Positions 17,361-26,841 of a DNA stretch of 64,000 nt are shown in pieces; positions within the stretch are counted from its first letter, which is position 1; each line of letters opens with the position of its first letter. The DNA comes from an uncultured Geobacter sp. (lineage in GTDB: Bacteria; Desulfobacterota; Desulfuromonadia; Geobacterales; CAIOGM01): positions 25,780 through 89,779 of the forward strand of contig CAIOGM010000140.1 in assembly GCA_903857795.1 (NCBI GenBank). The letters are read 5' to 3'. The position numbers were made by a program, and so were the translations under genes. The notes beneath the pieces were generated by a model, which made no database searches, was not told the DNA's origin, and saw only the letters and a program-made list of their open reading frames with translations.

Positions 17361-18812
17361 TCAATAGAGACGCTTTCGTTCCGACGAAGAGCCGATCCGG
17401 AGCATCTCCCGGTACTTGGTTACGGTACGGCGAGCGATAATGATGTTACCCTTGGCGAGGAGCTCCGCCAGCCGCTGGTCGCTGAACGGCTTGCGCAGGT
17501 CCTCCGACTCCAGAATCTCCTTGATCTTGTTCTTGACACTCTCCGAGGCGATAAACTCTCCATCGCCGATGGAGATTCCGCTGTTGAAGAAATACTTCAG
17601 TTCGAACAGCCCCTGGGGGGTCTGCATATACTTGTTACTGGTGACCCGGCTGATGGTCGATTCGTGCATGCCGATATCGTCGGCCACATCCCGGAGCACC
17701 AGCGGCTTCAGGTGTTCGATCCCTTTATCGAAAAACTCCCGCTGAAACTTGACGATGCTCTTGGCGGTCTTGTAGATGGTCCGCTGCCGCTGCTGGATGC
17801 TCTTGATCAGCCAGAGGGCGGAACGGGTCTTGTCGTTGATGTAGCTCTCCGCCTTCTGATCCAGGAGCGGGCCAAGCTTCCCATCGGAGAGGTAGAGCGG
17901 ATTGATCCGGAGGTTAGGGAGTCCATCCTCATTGAGGGTGACCACATACTCTTCACCGATCTTGTAGACAAAGATATCGGCGGAGATGTACTGAATATCG
18001 TCCTGCTGGAAGATCCGTCCCGGCTTCGGCTCCATGTTGGAGATGATGCGGGAGGCCAGAAGGACATCCTTGATCTCCACCCCCAGCGCCCGGCCGATCT
18101 GCCGGTAGTTACGGAGCTCCAGCCCTTTCAGATGGTCGCGGATGATGGACTCCACGACGGTCCCTTCCATCTCCAGGAGGCGGACCTGGATCAGGAGGCA
18201 CTCCCTGAGATCACGGGCGACAACCCCCATGGGATCGAAATCGTGCAGCTGCGCCAGGACCTCTTCGACGAAGCCCTGATCACAGCCGCAGACCAGGGCC
18301 ACCTCCTCGGTGGTGGAGCGGAAATAGCCGTCCTCATCCACGTTGCCGATGATCTCGGTGCCGATCCGCATCTCTTCGTCGGTAAACTTCCCCATGTTGA
18401 GCTGCCAGATGAGGTGGTCGGAAAGGGTCCCCTTCTTGGTGAGCATGTTCTCGAAGGAGGGGCGGTCGTCATCATCATCGTTATACTGCTCGCCGGCGCT
18501 GTAGTTGTACCCTTCCAGGAAGGTGTCCCAATCCATCTCCCGGATGGTCTCTTCGTTGACCTTCAGCTCCTGAAAGGAGTCCCCCTCCTGGAGCGGAGAG
18601 CTCTCCTGCTCGGAGAGTTCGAGGGTATCGGGCTCCTTGGGCTCCTCCAGTTCGGTAAGCTCGTCAAGGACCGGGTTCTCTTCCAGCTCCTGCTGGACAA
18701 CCTCCTGGAGTTCCAGACGCGAAAGCTGAAGCAGCTTGATCGCCTGCTGCAGCTGGGGGGTCATCACCAGCTGCTGCGTGAGCTTCATCTGCTGTCGCAT
18801 TTCCAATGCCAT
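17361..18812 (-). CDS. rpoN: RNA polymerase sigma-54 factor
   Basis: The ATG at 18812 has GGGAG upstream and gives 483 aa. Region I is the glutamine/leucine-rich activator-responsive segment ('MRQQMKLTQQLVMTPQLQQA'); region II is a long acidic linker with a DDDDD stretch; the C-terminus has the DNA-binding HTH and the RpoN box 'ARRTVTKYREML'. Directs polymerase to -24/-12 promoters, which need an enhancer-binding ATPase. A candidate target lies upstream of the PEP-CTERM gene at 32.1 kb. Confidence 0.97.
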   Translation of the reverse strand: MALEMRQQMKLTQQLVMTPQLQQAIKLLQLSRLELQEVVQQELEENPVLDELTELEEPKEPDTLELSEQESSPLQEGDSFQELKVNEETIREMDWDTFLEGYNYSAGEQYNDDDDDRPSFENMLTKKGTLSDHLIWQLNMGKFTDEEMRIGTEIIGNVDEDGYFRSTTEEVALVCGCDQGFVEEVLAQLHDFDPMGVVARDLRECLLIQVRLLEMEGTVVESIIRDHLKGLELRNYRQIGRALGVEIKDVLLASRIISNMEPKPGRIFQQDDIQYISADIFVYKIGEEYVVTLNEDGLPNLRINPLYLSDGKLGPLLDQKAESYINDKTRSALWLIKSIQQRQRTIYKTAKSIVKFQREFFDKGIEHLKPLVLRDVADDIGMHESTISRVTSNKYMQTPQGLFELKYFFNSGISIGDGEFIASESVKNKIKEILESEDLRKPFSDQRLAELLAKGNIIIARRTVTKYREMLRIGSSSERKRLY

Positions 18813-18831
18813 ACCTGCTCCCGCCTGTCCG

Positions 18832-19572
18832 TTACAGCTTGAACCGTTCCCCCAGGTAAATTTCCCGGGCCTTTTTACTCTCTGAAATCTGTTGGGGTGT
18901 CCCCTGCTCCAGGATCTCGCCGGCATTCATGATGTAGGCGGTGTCACAGACCCCCAGGGTCTCGCGGACATTGTGATCGGAGATCAGCACCCCGATCCCC
19001 TTCTCCTTCAGCGCGGTGATGATCCCCTGAATATCCATGACCGCTATGGGGTCGATGCCGGCGAACGGCTCGTCCAGCAGGATGAATGACGGGGTCGTCA
19101 CCAGGGCGCGTGCGATCTCCACCCGCCTCCTCTCCCCGCCGGAGAGGGCATACCCCTTGGTCCGGGCGATATGGGCAATGCCGAATTCGGCCATGAGCTG
19201 TTCGGACCGCTCCAGCCGCTGACGCCGGGAGAGAGCCAGGGTCTCCAGGACCGCCAGGAGATTCTCCTCAACGGTCAGTTTCCGGAACACCGAGGCGTCC
19301 TGGGCCAGGTAACTGATCCCCTTGCGGGCCCGCTGGTACATGGGGAGAGAGGTTATCTCCTCCCCATCCAGAAAGACGGCCCCCTCGTCAGGATGGGCAA
19401 AACCGACCACCAGGTAGAAGGTGGTGGTCTTACCCGCGCCGTTGGGACCGAGGAGCCCGACGACCTCACCGGAGTGCACCTGGATGGCGATATCGTTGAC
19501 CACCGCTCTCCGGTTGAACCGTTTGACCAGTCCGCAGGTGGATAGGAGTCGTTCAGTGGCCGGTAGAGGCAT
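18832..19572 (-). CDS. lptB: LPS export ABC transporter ATP-binding protein LptB
   Basis: 246 aa from the ATG at 19572, overlapping lptA by 20 nt. Motifs: '[16 protein letters not shown]' (Walker A), '[18 protein letters not shown]' (LptB-specific Q-loop region), '[15 protein letters not shown]', '[16 protein letters not shown]', '[10 protein letters not shown]'. It powers LptFG extraction of LPS from the inner membrane. lptFG are not in the window. Confidence 0.96.
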   Translation of the reverse strand: MPLPATERLLSTCGLVKRFNRRAVVNDIAIQVHSGEVVGLLGPNGAGKTTTFYLVVGFAHPDEGAVFLDGEEITSLPMYQRARKGISYLAQDASVFRKLTVEENLLAVLETLALSRRQRLERSEQLMAEFGIAHIARTKGYALSGGERRRVEIARALVTTPSFILLDEPFAGIDPIAVMDIQGIITALKEKGIGVLISDHNVRETLGVCDTAYIMNAGEILEQGTPQQISESKKAREIYLGERFKL

Positions 19573-20059
19573 CCTGTTTCCCTTTCGGGTGAATGACCGC
19601 CTCGACACGGGTGGTGGCTGTTCCGGTGACGACACTCTTCTGGTCCGCCAGATAGTAGGTTATTTCAGAACCGGAGACCATATCCTCTCCCTGAAAGACC
19701 TTCGGATTCACCGTGAGGACAATCTTCCCCTGCTTGTTGTCATAGAGCGCGGCCCCTGCCGTCCCGGTCCGGCTCTTCTGGACGATCCTGACCGTGCCGG
19801 TACAGACCACCCGCTCCACGCTCCCCCCGGTAGAGTCATAGTGGACCACCATCCGGTCGGCGTAGAGGGCCAGGTCTCCCTGGCGGGCCGTAACCTTGCC
19901 GCTGAAGGTCGCCGTGCCATGGGCGGTGTCGGTGAGGAGCTGGTCTGACTTGATGTAGATGGGGGCGTTACGCTCCATTACCGGGGCGCTCTCCGGCGCA
20001 GCGGACGCGACCCCGGCCAGAAAGAGTGAACAGATGAACCAGATAACCGGAGCACGCAT
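19553..20059 (-). CDS. lptA: LPS transport periplasmic protein LptA
   Basis: 168 aa with a signal peptide ('[20 protein letters not shown]'). The rest is an OstA/LptA beta-jellyroll ('[20 protein letters not shown]', '[11 protein letters not shown]') that forms the LPS bridge across the periplasm. Four bases separate it from lptC; GGAGG lies about 10 nt before the ATG. Confidence 0.92.
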   Translation of the reverse strand: MRAPVIWFICSLFLAGVASAAPESAPVMERNAPIYIKSDQLLTDTAHGTATFSGKVTARQGDLALYADRMVVHYDSTGGSVERVVCTGTVRIVQKSRTGTAGAALYDNKQGKIVLTVNPKVFQGEDMVSGSEITYYLADQKSVVTGTATTRVEAVIHPKGKQDASTGH

Positions 20060-20063
20060 CGGT

Positions 20064-20636
20064 TTAACGCCTCCCCGGCAGCAGCGTGGCGCGGACGTTC
20101 CTGCGAACTCTTACGGTTCCATGTACGGTATGAAGCTCCATCCCGTCCCCTTCCACGGTGGCGTTCTGCTGCGTGATTGTTACGTGGTCGTCACTGCTCA
20201 GGAGAGAGCGGGCGGCGTCGTAAAATACCGTGCCGGTAGAGACGCTCAAACCGTCATTGCTGATCGCCACCACCTTGTCGGTCAGGGTCACGTTACGGCT
20301 CTTGATATCGTAGATTGCCCGGCCTGCGGTCAGCGTGACTGTCCCCGGTTGCCGCTGCAGGTAAACGACAAAGTGCGGTCGGGTCAGGTAGACCTGACTC
20401 TCCTTCTGGGCCACATCGGCCTGTTGCGCCTCCAGCACCCACTTCTTGACACCGTCACGGGTTTCCGAATAGGTGACGGTGCGGATCGAGATGTCGATGT
20501 TTTGGGGAAGGCGTGAGACCGCCACCACTTTTTTGCGCAGAGCAGGTAATTTCAAATAGAGGAGTGTCGCCAGTGTAACTACCGCAGCGACAATGATAAG
20601 TGACAGAATCTGTCTGAATTTATTCAGCTTTATCAT
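20064..20636 (-). CDS. lptC: LPS export system protein LptC
   Basis: 190 aa: one N-terminal TM anchor ('ILSLIIVAAVVTLATLLYL') and a periplasmic LptC jellyroll ('YSETRDGVKKWVLEAQQADV', 'RAIYDIKSRNVTLTDKVVAI'). It passes LPS from LptBFG to LptA. The start codon lies 12 nt after a perfect TATAAT, so the mRNA may be almost leaderless (see findings); no RBS is visible. Confidence 0.9.
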   Translation of the reverse strand: MIKLNKFRQILSLIIVAAVVTLATLLYLKLPALRKKVVAVSRLPQNIDISIRTVTYSETRDGVKKWVLEAQQADVAQKESQVYLTRPHFVVYLQRQPGTVTLTAGRAIYDIKSRNVTLTDKVVAISNDGLSVSTGTVFYDAARSLLSSDDHVTITQQNATVEGDGMELHTVHGTVRVRRNVRATLLPGRR

Positions 20637-20648
20637 ATAGCGGCGGGG

Positions 20649-20678
20649 ATTATAGCATTAACCGTTGGGGGCTGTAAA
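20649..20678 (-). promoter_or_regulatory. Sigma-70-type promoter upstream of lptC
   Basis: On the minus strand TTTACA is followed after 18 nt by a perfect TATAAT. It would start transcription about 4-6 nt before the lptC ATG and drive lptCAB-rpoN and possibly the PTS genes. Confidence 0.5.
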
Positions 20679-20749
20679 GTGCATTCTAGAAATATTTCCC
20701 GAGATTGGCACAAAGATTGTAAAGGGGGGGATAGCATCCTGCAGTAACG

Positions 20750-21715
20750 TCACGCGAGACCGGCCTTGAGCAGGTCGTGGAGGTGGACGATCCCCACGGG
20801 GATGCCGCTCCCCGGATCATCGACCACAAAGAGCGAGGTGATGGCCAGCTGCTCCATGACATTGAGGGCCTTGGCCGCCAGTTCCGATCGGACGATCCGT
20901 TTGGGATTTTTCGACATCAGCTCTCCGGCGGAGAGCGCCATGATATCGCTCCCCCGCTCAAGAGCCCGCCGCAGATCACCGTCGGTGATGATCCCCAGCA
21001 GGGCGCCGCTCTCGTCGGTAACCCCGGTCACCCCCAGCCCCTTGGCGGTGATGACAAAGAGCGCCTCCCGCATGAGGAGTCCGCTCCCCACCAGCGGAAT
21101 AGCGTCTCCACTATGCATCAGATCCTCAACGCGCAGGAGCAGCCGCTTGCCCAGGGCGCCGCCGGGGTGAAAGAGGGCGAAATCCTCCTCCTTGAACCCC
21201 CGCTCCACCAGGAGCGCCACGGCCAGCGCATCGCCCAGCGCCAGTGTGGCGGTAGTCGAAGCGGTGGGCGCCAGCCCCAGAGGGCAAGCCTCCTCCTTGA
21301 TGATTACCGGGAGAAAGAGATCACCGGCCCGGGCAAGGGTGGAGGCGGGGTTCCCCGCCACGGAGATGAGTGGAGCGCCCATCCGCTTGATGACGGGGAG
21401 GATCCTCAAGACCTCTTCGGTCTCACCGCTGTTGGAGATGGCGATGACCACGTCCCCTTTCATGATCATCCCCAGGTCGCCATGCACCCCTTCAGCCGGG
21501 TGGAGGAAGGACGCAGGGGTGCCAGTGGAGGAGAGAGTCGAGGCAATCTTCTGGCCGATGAGTCCCGACTTCCCCATGCCGGTGACCACGACCCGCCCTC
21601 GGCAGGAGAGGATCAGCTCGACCGCCAGCCGGAACGGATCATCGATGGAGTCGGCCAGGGCCAGGAGCGCCTCGGCTTCGATACGGATGACTTTTTTCGC
21701 TTCTGCAATGATCAT
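20750..21715 (-). CDS. kdsD: D-arabinose-5-phosphate isomerase (SIS plus two CBS domains)
   Basis: 321 aa. The SIS domain (~20-190) has 'VVTGMGKSGLIGQKIASTLS' and 'HPAEGVHGDLGMI'; two CBS repeats follow ('DLMHSGDAIPLVG', 'LMSKNPKRIVRSEL'). It converts ribulose-5-phosphate to arabinose-5-phosphate, first step to KDO. Neighbouring kdsA, kdsB and lpt genes support this over the GutQ paralogue. Confidence 0.93.
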   Translation of the reverse strand: MIIAEAKKVIRIEAEALLALADSIDDPFRLAVELILSCRGRVVVTGMGKSGLIGQKIASTLSSTGTPASFLHPAEGVHGDLGMIMKGDVVIAISNSGETEEVLRILPVIKRMGAPLISVAGNPASTLARAGDLFLPVIIKEEACPLGLAPTASTTATLALGDALAVALLVERGFKEEDFALFHPGGALGKRLLLRVEDLMHSGDAIPLVGSGLLMREALFVITAKGLGVTGVTDESGALLGIITDGDLRRALERGSDIMALSAGELMSKNPKRIVRSELAAKALNVMEQLAITSLFVVDDPGSGIPVGIVHLHDLLKAGLA

Positions 21716-21773
21716 AAGAGCTCGTGAGGAGTAAGGTGTGAGAAGTGAGGCGACGTGATCCTGGCCGGGGAAG

Positions 21774-22592
21774 CTATTTCACCACGGCATCTATGGCTTT
21801 CAGCAGTGTCAAAAGCGGCGCGAGTTCGTCCAGCCGCAGGGAGTTGGAACCGTCACTCAGGGCCTTCTCCGGCTCTTCATGGACCTCAAGGAAAATACCA
21901 TCGACGCCGGTGGCCACGGCGGCGCGGGAGAGGTACTCCACGAATTCGCGCTGCCCGCCGGAGCTCCCCCCCTGCCCACCGGGCAGCTGCACGCTGTGGG
22001 TGGCGTCAAAGATCACCGGGTAGCCGAGCCGCCGCATGATGGGGAGACTCCGCATGTCCGAGACCAGGTTGTTGTAACCGAAGGAGACCCCCCGTTCGGT
22101 GAGCATGAGTCGTTCGCACCCCGACTCAACCGCCTTGGCGACCACATGCTCCATATCCCAGGGGGCAAGGAACTGCCCCTTCTTGATGTTGGCCACCCTG
22201 CCGCTCTTGGCCACGGCCACCACCAGATCGGTCTGTCGGCAGAGAAAAGCCGGCACCTGGAGGACATCCAGCACCTGGGAAGCCGGGCCCACCTCCTCCA
22301 CGGAGTGGACATCTGAGATGAGCGGAAGCCCCAGCGACTCGCCGACCTTCGCCATGATCCGGAGCCCCTCCTTCAGGCCGGGTCCCCGGTAGGAGGTTAT
22401 GGAGGTGCGATTGGCCTTGTCATAGGAGGCCTTGAAGATGAGCGGCATCCCCACCACGTTGCAGATGGTCATGAGCCGCTCGGCGCAGCGCAGGGTCGCC
22501 GCCTCGCTCTCGATGACGCACGGCCCGGCAATGAGCACCAGCGGACGTGCTCCCCCTACCCTCACCGTCCCGATCTCTATCTCTTTAACCAT
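21774..22592 (-). CDS. kdsA: 3-deoxy-D-manno-octulosonate-8-phosphate synthase (KdsA)
   Basis: 272 aa from the ATG at 22592 (GGAGGGGA 5 nt upstream). Motifs of the DAHP/KDO8P synthase barrel: 'LIAGPCVIES', 'FKASYDKANRTS', 'PAFLCRQTDLV', 'NIKKGQFLAPWDM', 'FDATHSVQLPGG'. Condenses arabinose-5-phosphate with PEP. An unusual glycine/serine stretch follows the last motif, as in family members. Confidence 0.96.
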   Translation of the reverse strand: MVKEIEIGTVRVGGARPLVLIAGPCVIESEAATLRCAERLMTICNVVGMPLIFKASYDKANRTSITSYRGPGLKEGLRIMAKVGESLGLPLISDVHSVEEVGPASQVLDVLQVPAFLCRQTDLVVAVAKSGRVANIKKGQFLAPWDMEHVVAKAVESGCERLMLTERGVSFGYNNLVSDMRSLPIMRRLGYPVIFDATHSVQLPGGQGGSSGGQREFVEYLSRAAVATGVDGIFLEVHEEPEKALSDGSNSLRLDELAPLLTLLKAIDAVVK

Positions 22593-22628
22593 CTCATTCC
22601 CCTCCATGCACTCCGTCTTTCTCACGCC

Positions 22629-24248
22629 TCACACCTCACTCTTCACCGACTTCCCCTTGTTCTCCAGCGCCGCGGCCACGAACGCCCGAAACAGGGGGTG
22701 CGGGTTGAGCGGTTTGGATTTGAACTCCGGATGGAACTGACACCCCAGGAACCAGGGGTGACCGGGAACCTCCACGATCTCCACCAGATCCCCTTCCCGG
22801 TTGATGCCGGAGAGGAGCAACCCCTTGCCGGTGAGCAGATCCCGATAGCCGTTGTTGAACTCATACCGGTGGCGGTGACGTTCGGAGATATCCAGGGAGC
22901 CGTAGGCCTTTTGCGCAAAACTCCCCTTCAGCAGGGTACAGGGGTAGGCGCCGAGACGCATGGTCCCCCCTTTGCGGCTCACCGACTTCTGCTCCTCCAT
23001 GAGATGAATGACCGGGTGAGCGGAGTCCGGCTTGAATTCACTGGAGCAGGCGTCGGTCAGGCCGCAGACATTGCGGGCGTACTCAACCACCGCCATCTGC
23101 ATCCCGAGGCAAATGCCGAAGAATGGGATATTCCGGGTGCGGGCGAACTCTATGGCCTTGATCTTCCCCTCGCTCCCCCGCTCGCCGAATCCGCCGGGAA
23201 CCAGGATGGCGTCAAACTCCTCCAGCGGTCCGACCCCCTCCAGCTCGATCTTCTCGGCGTCGATGAGGAAGAGAGTAACCCGGCAGTCATTGGCGATGCC
23301 GCCATGCACCAGCGCCTCGTTGAGAGACTTGTAGGAGTCGGCCAGGTTCACATACTTGCCGACTATGCCGATCCGGACCTCGCCATGAGCCGGATTGCGC
23401 AGCTTGGCCACCACCTCCTGCCACGGCCCCAGGTCCGGCGCCTTGGCCCAGATGTTCAGCTTATCCACCACCTCTTCGTCAAGCCCCTCGCGATGGAGCG
23501 CCAACGGCACGGCATAGATGTGTTCCGCGTCGGCGGAAGGGATGACCGACTTTTCCGCCACGTTGCAGAAGAGGGCGATCTTCGCCCTCAGCTCCCGGGG
23601 GAGCTCCTGCTCACTCCGGCAGAGGAGGATGTCCGGCTGGATACCGATCTCCTGGAGTTCCTTGACCGAATGCTGGGTCGGCTTGCTCTTCAGCTCGCCG
23701 GCGGTCTTGATGTACGGCACCAGGGTGACATGGAGATAGAGGACATTGCCCGCCCCCCGATCGGCGCGGAACTGACGGATAGCCTCAAGAAACGGCAGGG
23801 ATTCGATGTCGCCGACAGTCCCCCCCACCTCCACGATGGCGATGTCAGCCCCCTTGGCGTTGTCGATGATCTTGGACTTGATCTCGTCGGTGATATGGGG
23901 GATGACCTGCACCGTGCCGCCGAGATAGTCCCCGCGCCGCTCCTTCTCGATGACCGAGAAGTAGACTTGGCCGGTGGTGAAGTTGCTCTTGCGGGAGAGC
24001 CGGGCATTGGTGTACCGCTCGTAGTGTCCAAGATCCAGATCGGTCTCGGCGCCGTCGTCGGTGACGAAGACCTCACCATGCTGGAACGGCGACATGGTTC
24101 CCGGGTCCACATTGATATAAGGGTCCAGTTTCTGCAGGGTGACCCGCAGTCCCCGGGCCTCCAGGAGAGCGCCCAACGAAGCCGCCGCCAACCCCTTGCC
24201 GATGGATGAGACGACCCCTCCGGTCACAAAAATAAACTTGGTCTTCAC
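22629..24248 (-). CDS. pyrG: CTP synthase
   Basis: 539 aa, standard length. The amidoligase half starts '[20 protein letters not shown]' with '[20 protein letters not shown]'; the glutaminase half has 'FFGICLGMQ' with the nucleophilic cysteine and 'FHPEFKSKP' near the end. Makes CTP from UTP and glutamine; CTP is used by KdsB, which explains the kdsB-pyrG-kdsA order. Confidence 0.97.
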   Translation of the reverse strand: MKTKFIFVTGGVVSSIGKGLAAASLGALLEARGLRVTLQKLDPYINVDPGTMSPFQHGEVFVTDDGAETDLDLGHYERYTNARLSRKSNFTTGQVYFSVIEKERRGDYLGGTVQVIPHITDEIKSKIIDNAKGADIAIVEVGGTVGDIESLPFLEAIRQFRADRGAGNVLYLHVTLVPYIKTAGELKSKPTQHSVKELQEIGIQPDILLCRSEQELPRELRAKIALFCNVAEKSVIPSADAEHIYAVPLALHREGLDEEVVDKLNIWAKAPDLGPWQEVVAKLRNPAHGEVRIGIVGKYVNLADSYKSLNEALVHGGIANDCRVTLFLIDAEKIELEGVGPLEEFDAILVPGGFGERGSEGKIKAIEFARTRNIPFFGICLGMQMAVVEYARNVCGLTDACSSEFKPDSAHPVIHLMEEQKSVSRKGGTMRLGAYPCTLLKGSFAQKAYGSLDISERHRHRYEFNNGYRDLLTGKGLLLSGINREGDLVEIVEVPGHPWFLGCQFHPEFKSKPLNPHPLFRAFVAAALENKGKSVKSEV

Positions 24249-24276
24249 ACTGCCTCCCGGGAAACAGGTAAAGGAC

Positions 24277-24353
24277 CAGGTTGAGGTTGAGGTTGAGGGA
24301 AAGAAGCGCGACTTACCTTTACCTTGACCTTAACCTTAGCCTTTGCCTCTACC
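24277..24353. repeat. Hexanucleotide low-complexity array between kdsB and pyrG
   Basis: Three AGGTTG units are followed by about seven CCTTNA-type units in the opposite sense, so the 77-bp spacer is a variable 6-bp array with inverted symmetry. It abuts the kdsB stop codon. Similar hexamers encode the PQPQSQ stretch of the envC-like gene. Confidence 0.7.
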
Positions 24354-25118
24354 TTAGTTTTTTCCTGTGGTTAACTTTTCTATGACCTTTTCCAGGTCTG
24401 CCGGAGTATCTACTCCGATTGATTCGTGGGCCGTCTCCACTACCCTGATCCGGTAACCGTGCTCCAGCACCCGCAACTGTTCCAGCTTTTCGGAGAGTTC
24501 CAAAGGAGTAGGCGCCATCCGGGCGTACTTGAGGAGGAAATCACGTCGATAGACGTAGAGCCCCACATGCTTGTAACAGAGGAGCTTACCCGAATTGAAC
24601 GCCTCATCCTTCAGGTCATTCCACTTGTCGCGGAAATTGGGGAGCGGTGACCGGGAGAAATAGAGGGCGAAGCCGCTCCGATCCGTGACCACCTTCACCA
24701 CATTGGGACTCAGGAAGTCGTGCAGGTTCCTGATCCGGCTCTTCAGGGTCCCCATGAGGATGTCCGAATCGGCCACCAGGGGGCGGATCGCCTCGTCGAT
24801 CATCGCCGGATCGATGAGCGGTTCATCCCCCTGCACATTGACCACGAGATCCGAATCGAGTCCGGCAGCCACCTCGGCCAGCCGGTCGGTTCCAGTTTCA
24901 TGATCGCGGGAGGTCATGACTACCCGCCCGCCGAAACCGCGAACCACGGAGGCGATCCGCTCGTCATCGGTGGCGATGATGACCTCCGAGACCAGCCGGG
25001 CCAACGCTGTCCGCTCGTAGACGTGGCGGACCATCGGCTTCCCCTTGATATCCGCCAGAGCCTTCCCGTCGAAACGGGTCGACGCGTAACGGGCCGGAAT
25101 GATAGCCGTGATCTTCAT
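24354..25118 (-). CDS. kdsB: 3-deoxy-manno-octulosonate cytidylyltransferase (KdsB)
   Basis: 254 aa from the ATG at 25118; the ORF upstream of it is not family-like. Motifs: '[20 protein letters not shown]', '[13 protein letters not shown]', '[10 protein letters not shown]', '[14 protein letters not shown]'. It activates KDO as CMP-KDO. It heads the leftward KDO-LPS-rpoN-PTS block. Confidence 0.95.
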   Translation of the reverse strand: MKITAIIPARYASTRFDGKALADIKGKPMVRHVYERTALARLVSEVIIATDDERIASVVRGFGGRVVMTSRDHETGTDRLAEVAAGLDSDLVVNVQGDEPLIDPAMIDEAIRPLVADSDILMGTLKSRIRNLHDFLSPNVVKVVTDRSGFALYFSRSPLPNFRDKWNDLKDEAFNSGKLLCYKHVGLYVYRRDFLLKYARMAPTPLELSEKLEQLRVLEHGYRIRVVETAHESIGVDTPADLEKVIEKLTTGKN

Positions 25119-25230
25119 GTGCAAAAACCTTTTGGTGGAGTGCGTGGTGACTGGAGTGGCGCCGCGACGTGATGCCGTACGGAGAGAGAAGACTCCGAAA
25201 AATACGTCCTTGCAGATGGTAGGACGAAGC

Positions 25231-25259
25231 AAGGTACCCCAAAAGCGGGGTGGTGTCAA
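25231..25259 (-). promoter_or_regulatory. Possible sigma-70 promoter for kdsB
   Basis: Minus-strand TTGACA, 17-nt spacer, then TACCTT; good -35 but poor -10. It lies ~110 nt upstream of the kdsB ATG. Confidence 0.35.
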
Positions 25260-25482
25260 GGCAGGAGGAAACAGTGGGGAGGGAAACATCTGCAATGAGC
25301 CCGAATCCCTCCAGTCGACAACCGGTCACCAGGGGCACGGTTCGGGTTGACGGCACCTCAGTACGGCACTAGGTTCAGGTTGGAGCTACTCCCGCGCAAC
25401 ACCAGGTTAACGATATGAAACCCGGAAATTCGCACTCTGTTCAACCTGCTGCACGGGGTCGGACTGCGACTGAATTGTAGTT

Positions 25483-26580
25483 GTTTCATTATTATTTATA
25501 CACCACAAACCGTCCTGCAGCACGATATCAGAAACATCCAACTGACATATCTCGTTAACTCTCATACCCTGATATAGGGCTATCAATGGAATGAGGAACA
25601 AGTGTGGATTCAACTTATCATTCTTATATTTCTGCAACCTCTCAACAATAGCGGTTAGATCATCCGGCTTAAAGATATATTTTCTATCCGAATCTTTTTC
25701 ATCAACCCTAGCATTTAAGTTTGTAGATGTCATCAAGTGACATATCTTTGTACTTCTGATTGCGGTACAATGGATATCTGCTCAGCATCCTAGCGATATC
25801 GCTAGTAATATTATAGTCTATATCCGACAACAGTATGTCATCTTTCTTAGTAATATGCTCTAAGCATTCGAATATCTTACAGAATTTCTCATAATACCTA
25901 CCCTTAGACCTAATGCCAGAGATATATTTTTTACTCTTAACATACATATCCATTGCTTCTCTTAACGTATCTGACTTCTTTCTACTCTTAAATTCTTCTT
26001 CGTACGAGTGCTACTCTACGGCTATCTTTGACTGTCTAATCTCATGCATATTTATCTCTGCTAGAGCAACCTGCTTTGTAAGTTATTTATATTCTGGCGA
26101 TTCCGTATCATACTCTATGCCTTTGTCATCTAGTATATTATCAACTTCACTCTTAATAACATTAGTACCGTTACCCCTAGCAACCAACTTTCTTATTTTA
26201 GCAATAGCATTATCAAGTGATGGTGACAGAGTGTCAGTCAAAACTTTATAAGTTTCATCATCTATCTCTACCGGCCACTTTCTCTTCAAACTGATATAGC
26301 CATCTTCAAGAAACTCTTTGGCAAGTTTATAGACCATCGCTTCAGTCAAGGCATTAGATCGAATCATGGTAAAGACCTTTTCTGATTCTGCCATCAAATT
26401 TAAAACAATGGTTCTAGCATGCCTGTATCTGGGAGTCTTTAGACTTTTTTTCAGCTCCCGACAGGGAAAATAGGGAGCAACATCCTTCGGAACTCGCAGT
26501 CTAAAATAGTAGGTTTTTTTGTTATCTCTAACCATTCCGAGCATACAAAAAACTCCCCGTGTGTACAAAATTGTGTACAA
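25483..26580 (-). pseudogene. Broken phage/island tyrosine recombinase (integrase)
   Basis: Three minus-strand ORFs (26083..26580, 25708..25953, 25407..25736) are pieces of one gene. The first two are in the same frame, separated by an in-frame TAA and TAG; the third needs a frameshift near 25715-25735. The N-terminal part ('YYFRLRVPKDVAPYF') is the DUF6538-like start typical of island integrases, and 'LYQGMRVNEICQLDVSDI' is the first catalytic-arginine box. The H-x-x-R and tyrosine boxes are missing; the frame runs into unrelated sequence after ~25483. The region is far more AT-rich than its surroundings and lies 60 bp from the tRNA-His 3' end, the usual integration target. Confidence 0.85.
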
Positions 26581-26604
26581 ACACGGAGAGTCTATTGTTA
26601 TCGC

Positions 26605-26632
26605 TCAAAACTTACTGTCTTCCAGTAGGTTA
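26605..26632 (-). terminator. Possible terminator after tRNA-His
   Basis: A 9-bp stem with one mismatch (AACCTACTG / CAGTAAGTT on the minus strand) followed by a short T run, just downstream of the tRNA. Confidence 0.4.
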
Positions 26633-26640
26633 GAAAATTT

Positions 26641-26717
26641 TGGGGTGGCTAGTGGGATTTGAACCCACGTATGTACGAGTCACAGTCGTAAGTGTTAACC
26701 GCTTCACCATAGCCACC
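26641..26717 (-). tRNA. tRNA-His (anticodon GTG)
   Basis: The minus strand folds as a cloverleaf: acceptor GGTGGCT/AGCCACC with the extra 5' G and C73 typical of tRNA-His, T-loop GGTTCAAATC, anticodon GTG in loop CTGTGAC, and an encoded 3' CCA. The ORF drawn over it is a shadow. The adjacent broken integrase suggests its 3' end once served as an attachment site. Confidence 0.96.
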
Positions 26718-26773
26718 ATGAACATTGCAACCGATCGCCCTTTATTGCTGACCAGTTCGTCAATGGGTCACGT

Positions 26774-26802
26774 CTTATACCATAATCTCCGAGTCGGCAC
26801 AA
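26774..26802 (-). promoter_or_regulatory. Possible promoter of tRNA-His
   Basis: Minus-strand TTGTGC, 17-nt spacer, TATAAG, about 57 nt before the tRNA 5' end. Confidence 0.4.
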
Positions 26803-26841
26803 GCAGAAATATAGACTGTTTCACAATCCTCTGCCGCCCGC

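Noticed and set aside
20706-20721. TGGCAC-N5-TTGTA on the plus strand, sigma-54-like
   Set aside because: It points into kdsD antisense and no plus-strand gene follows; likely chance.
22698-24209. 503-aa plus-strand ORF opposite pyrG
   Set aside because: Shadow of pyrG.
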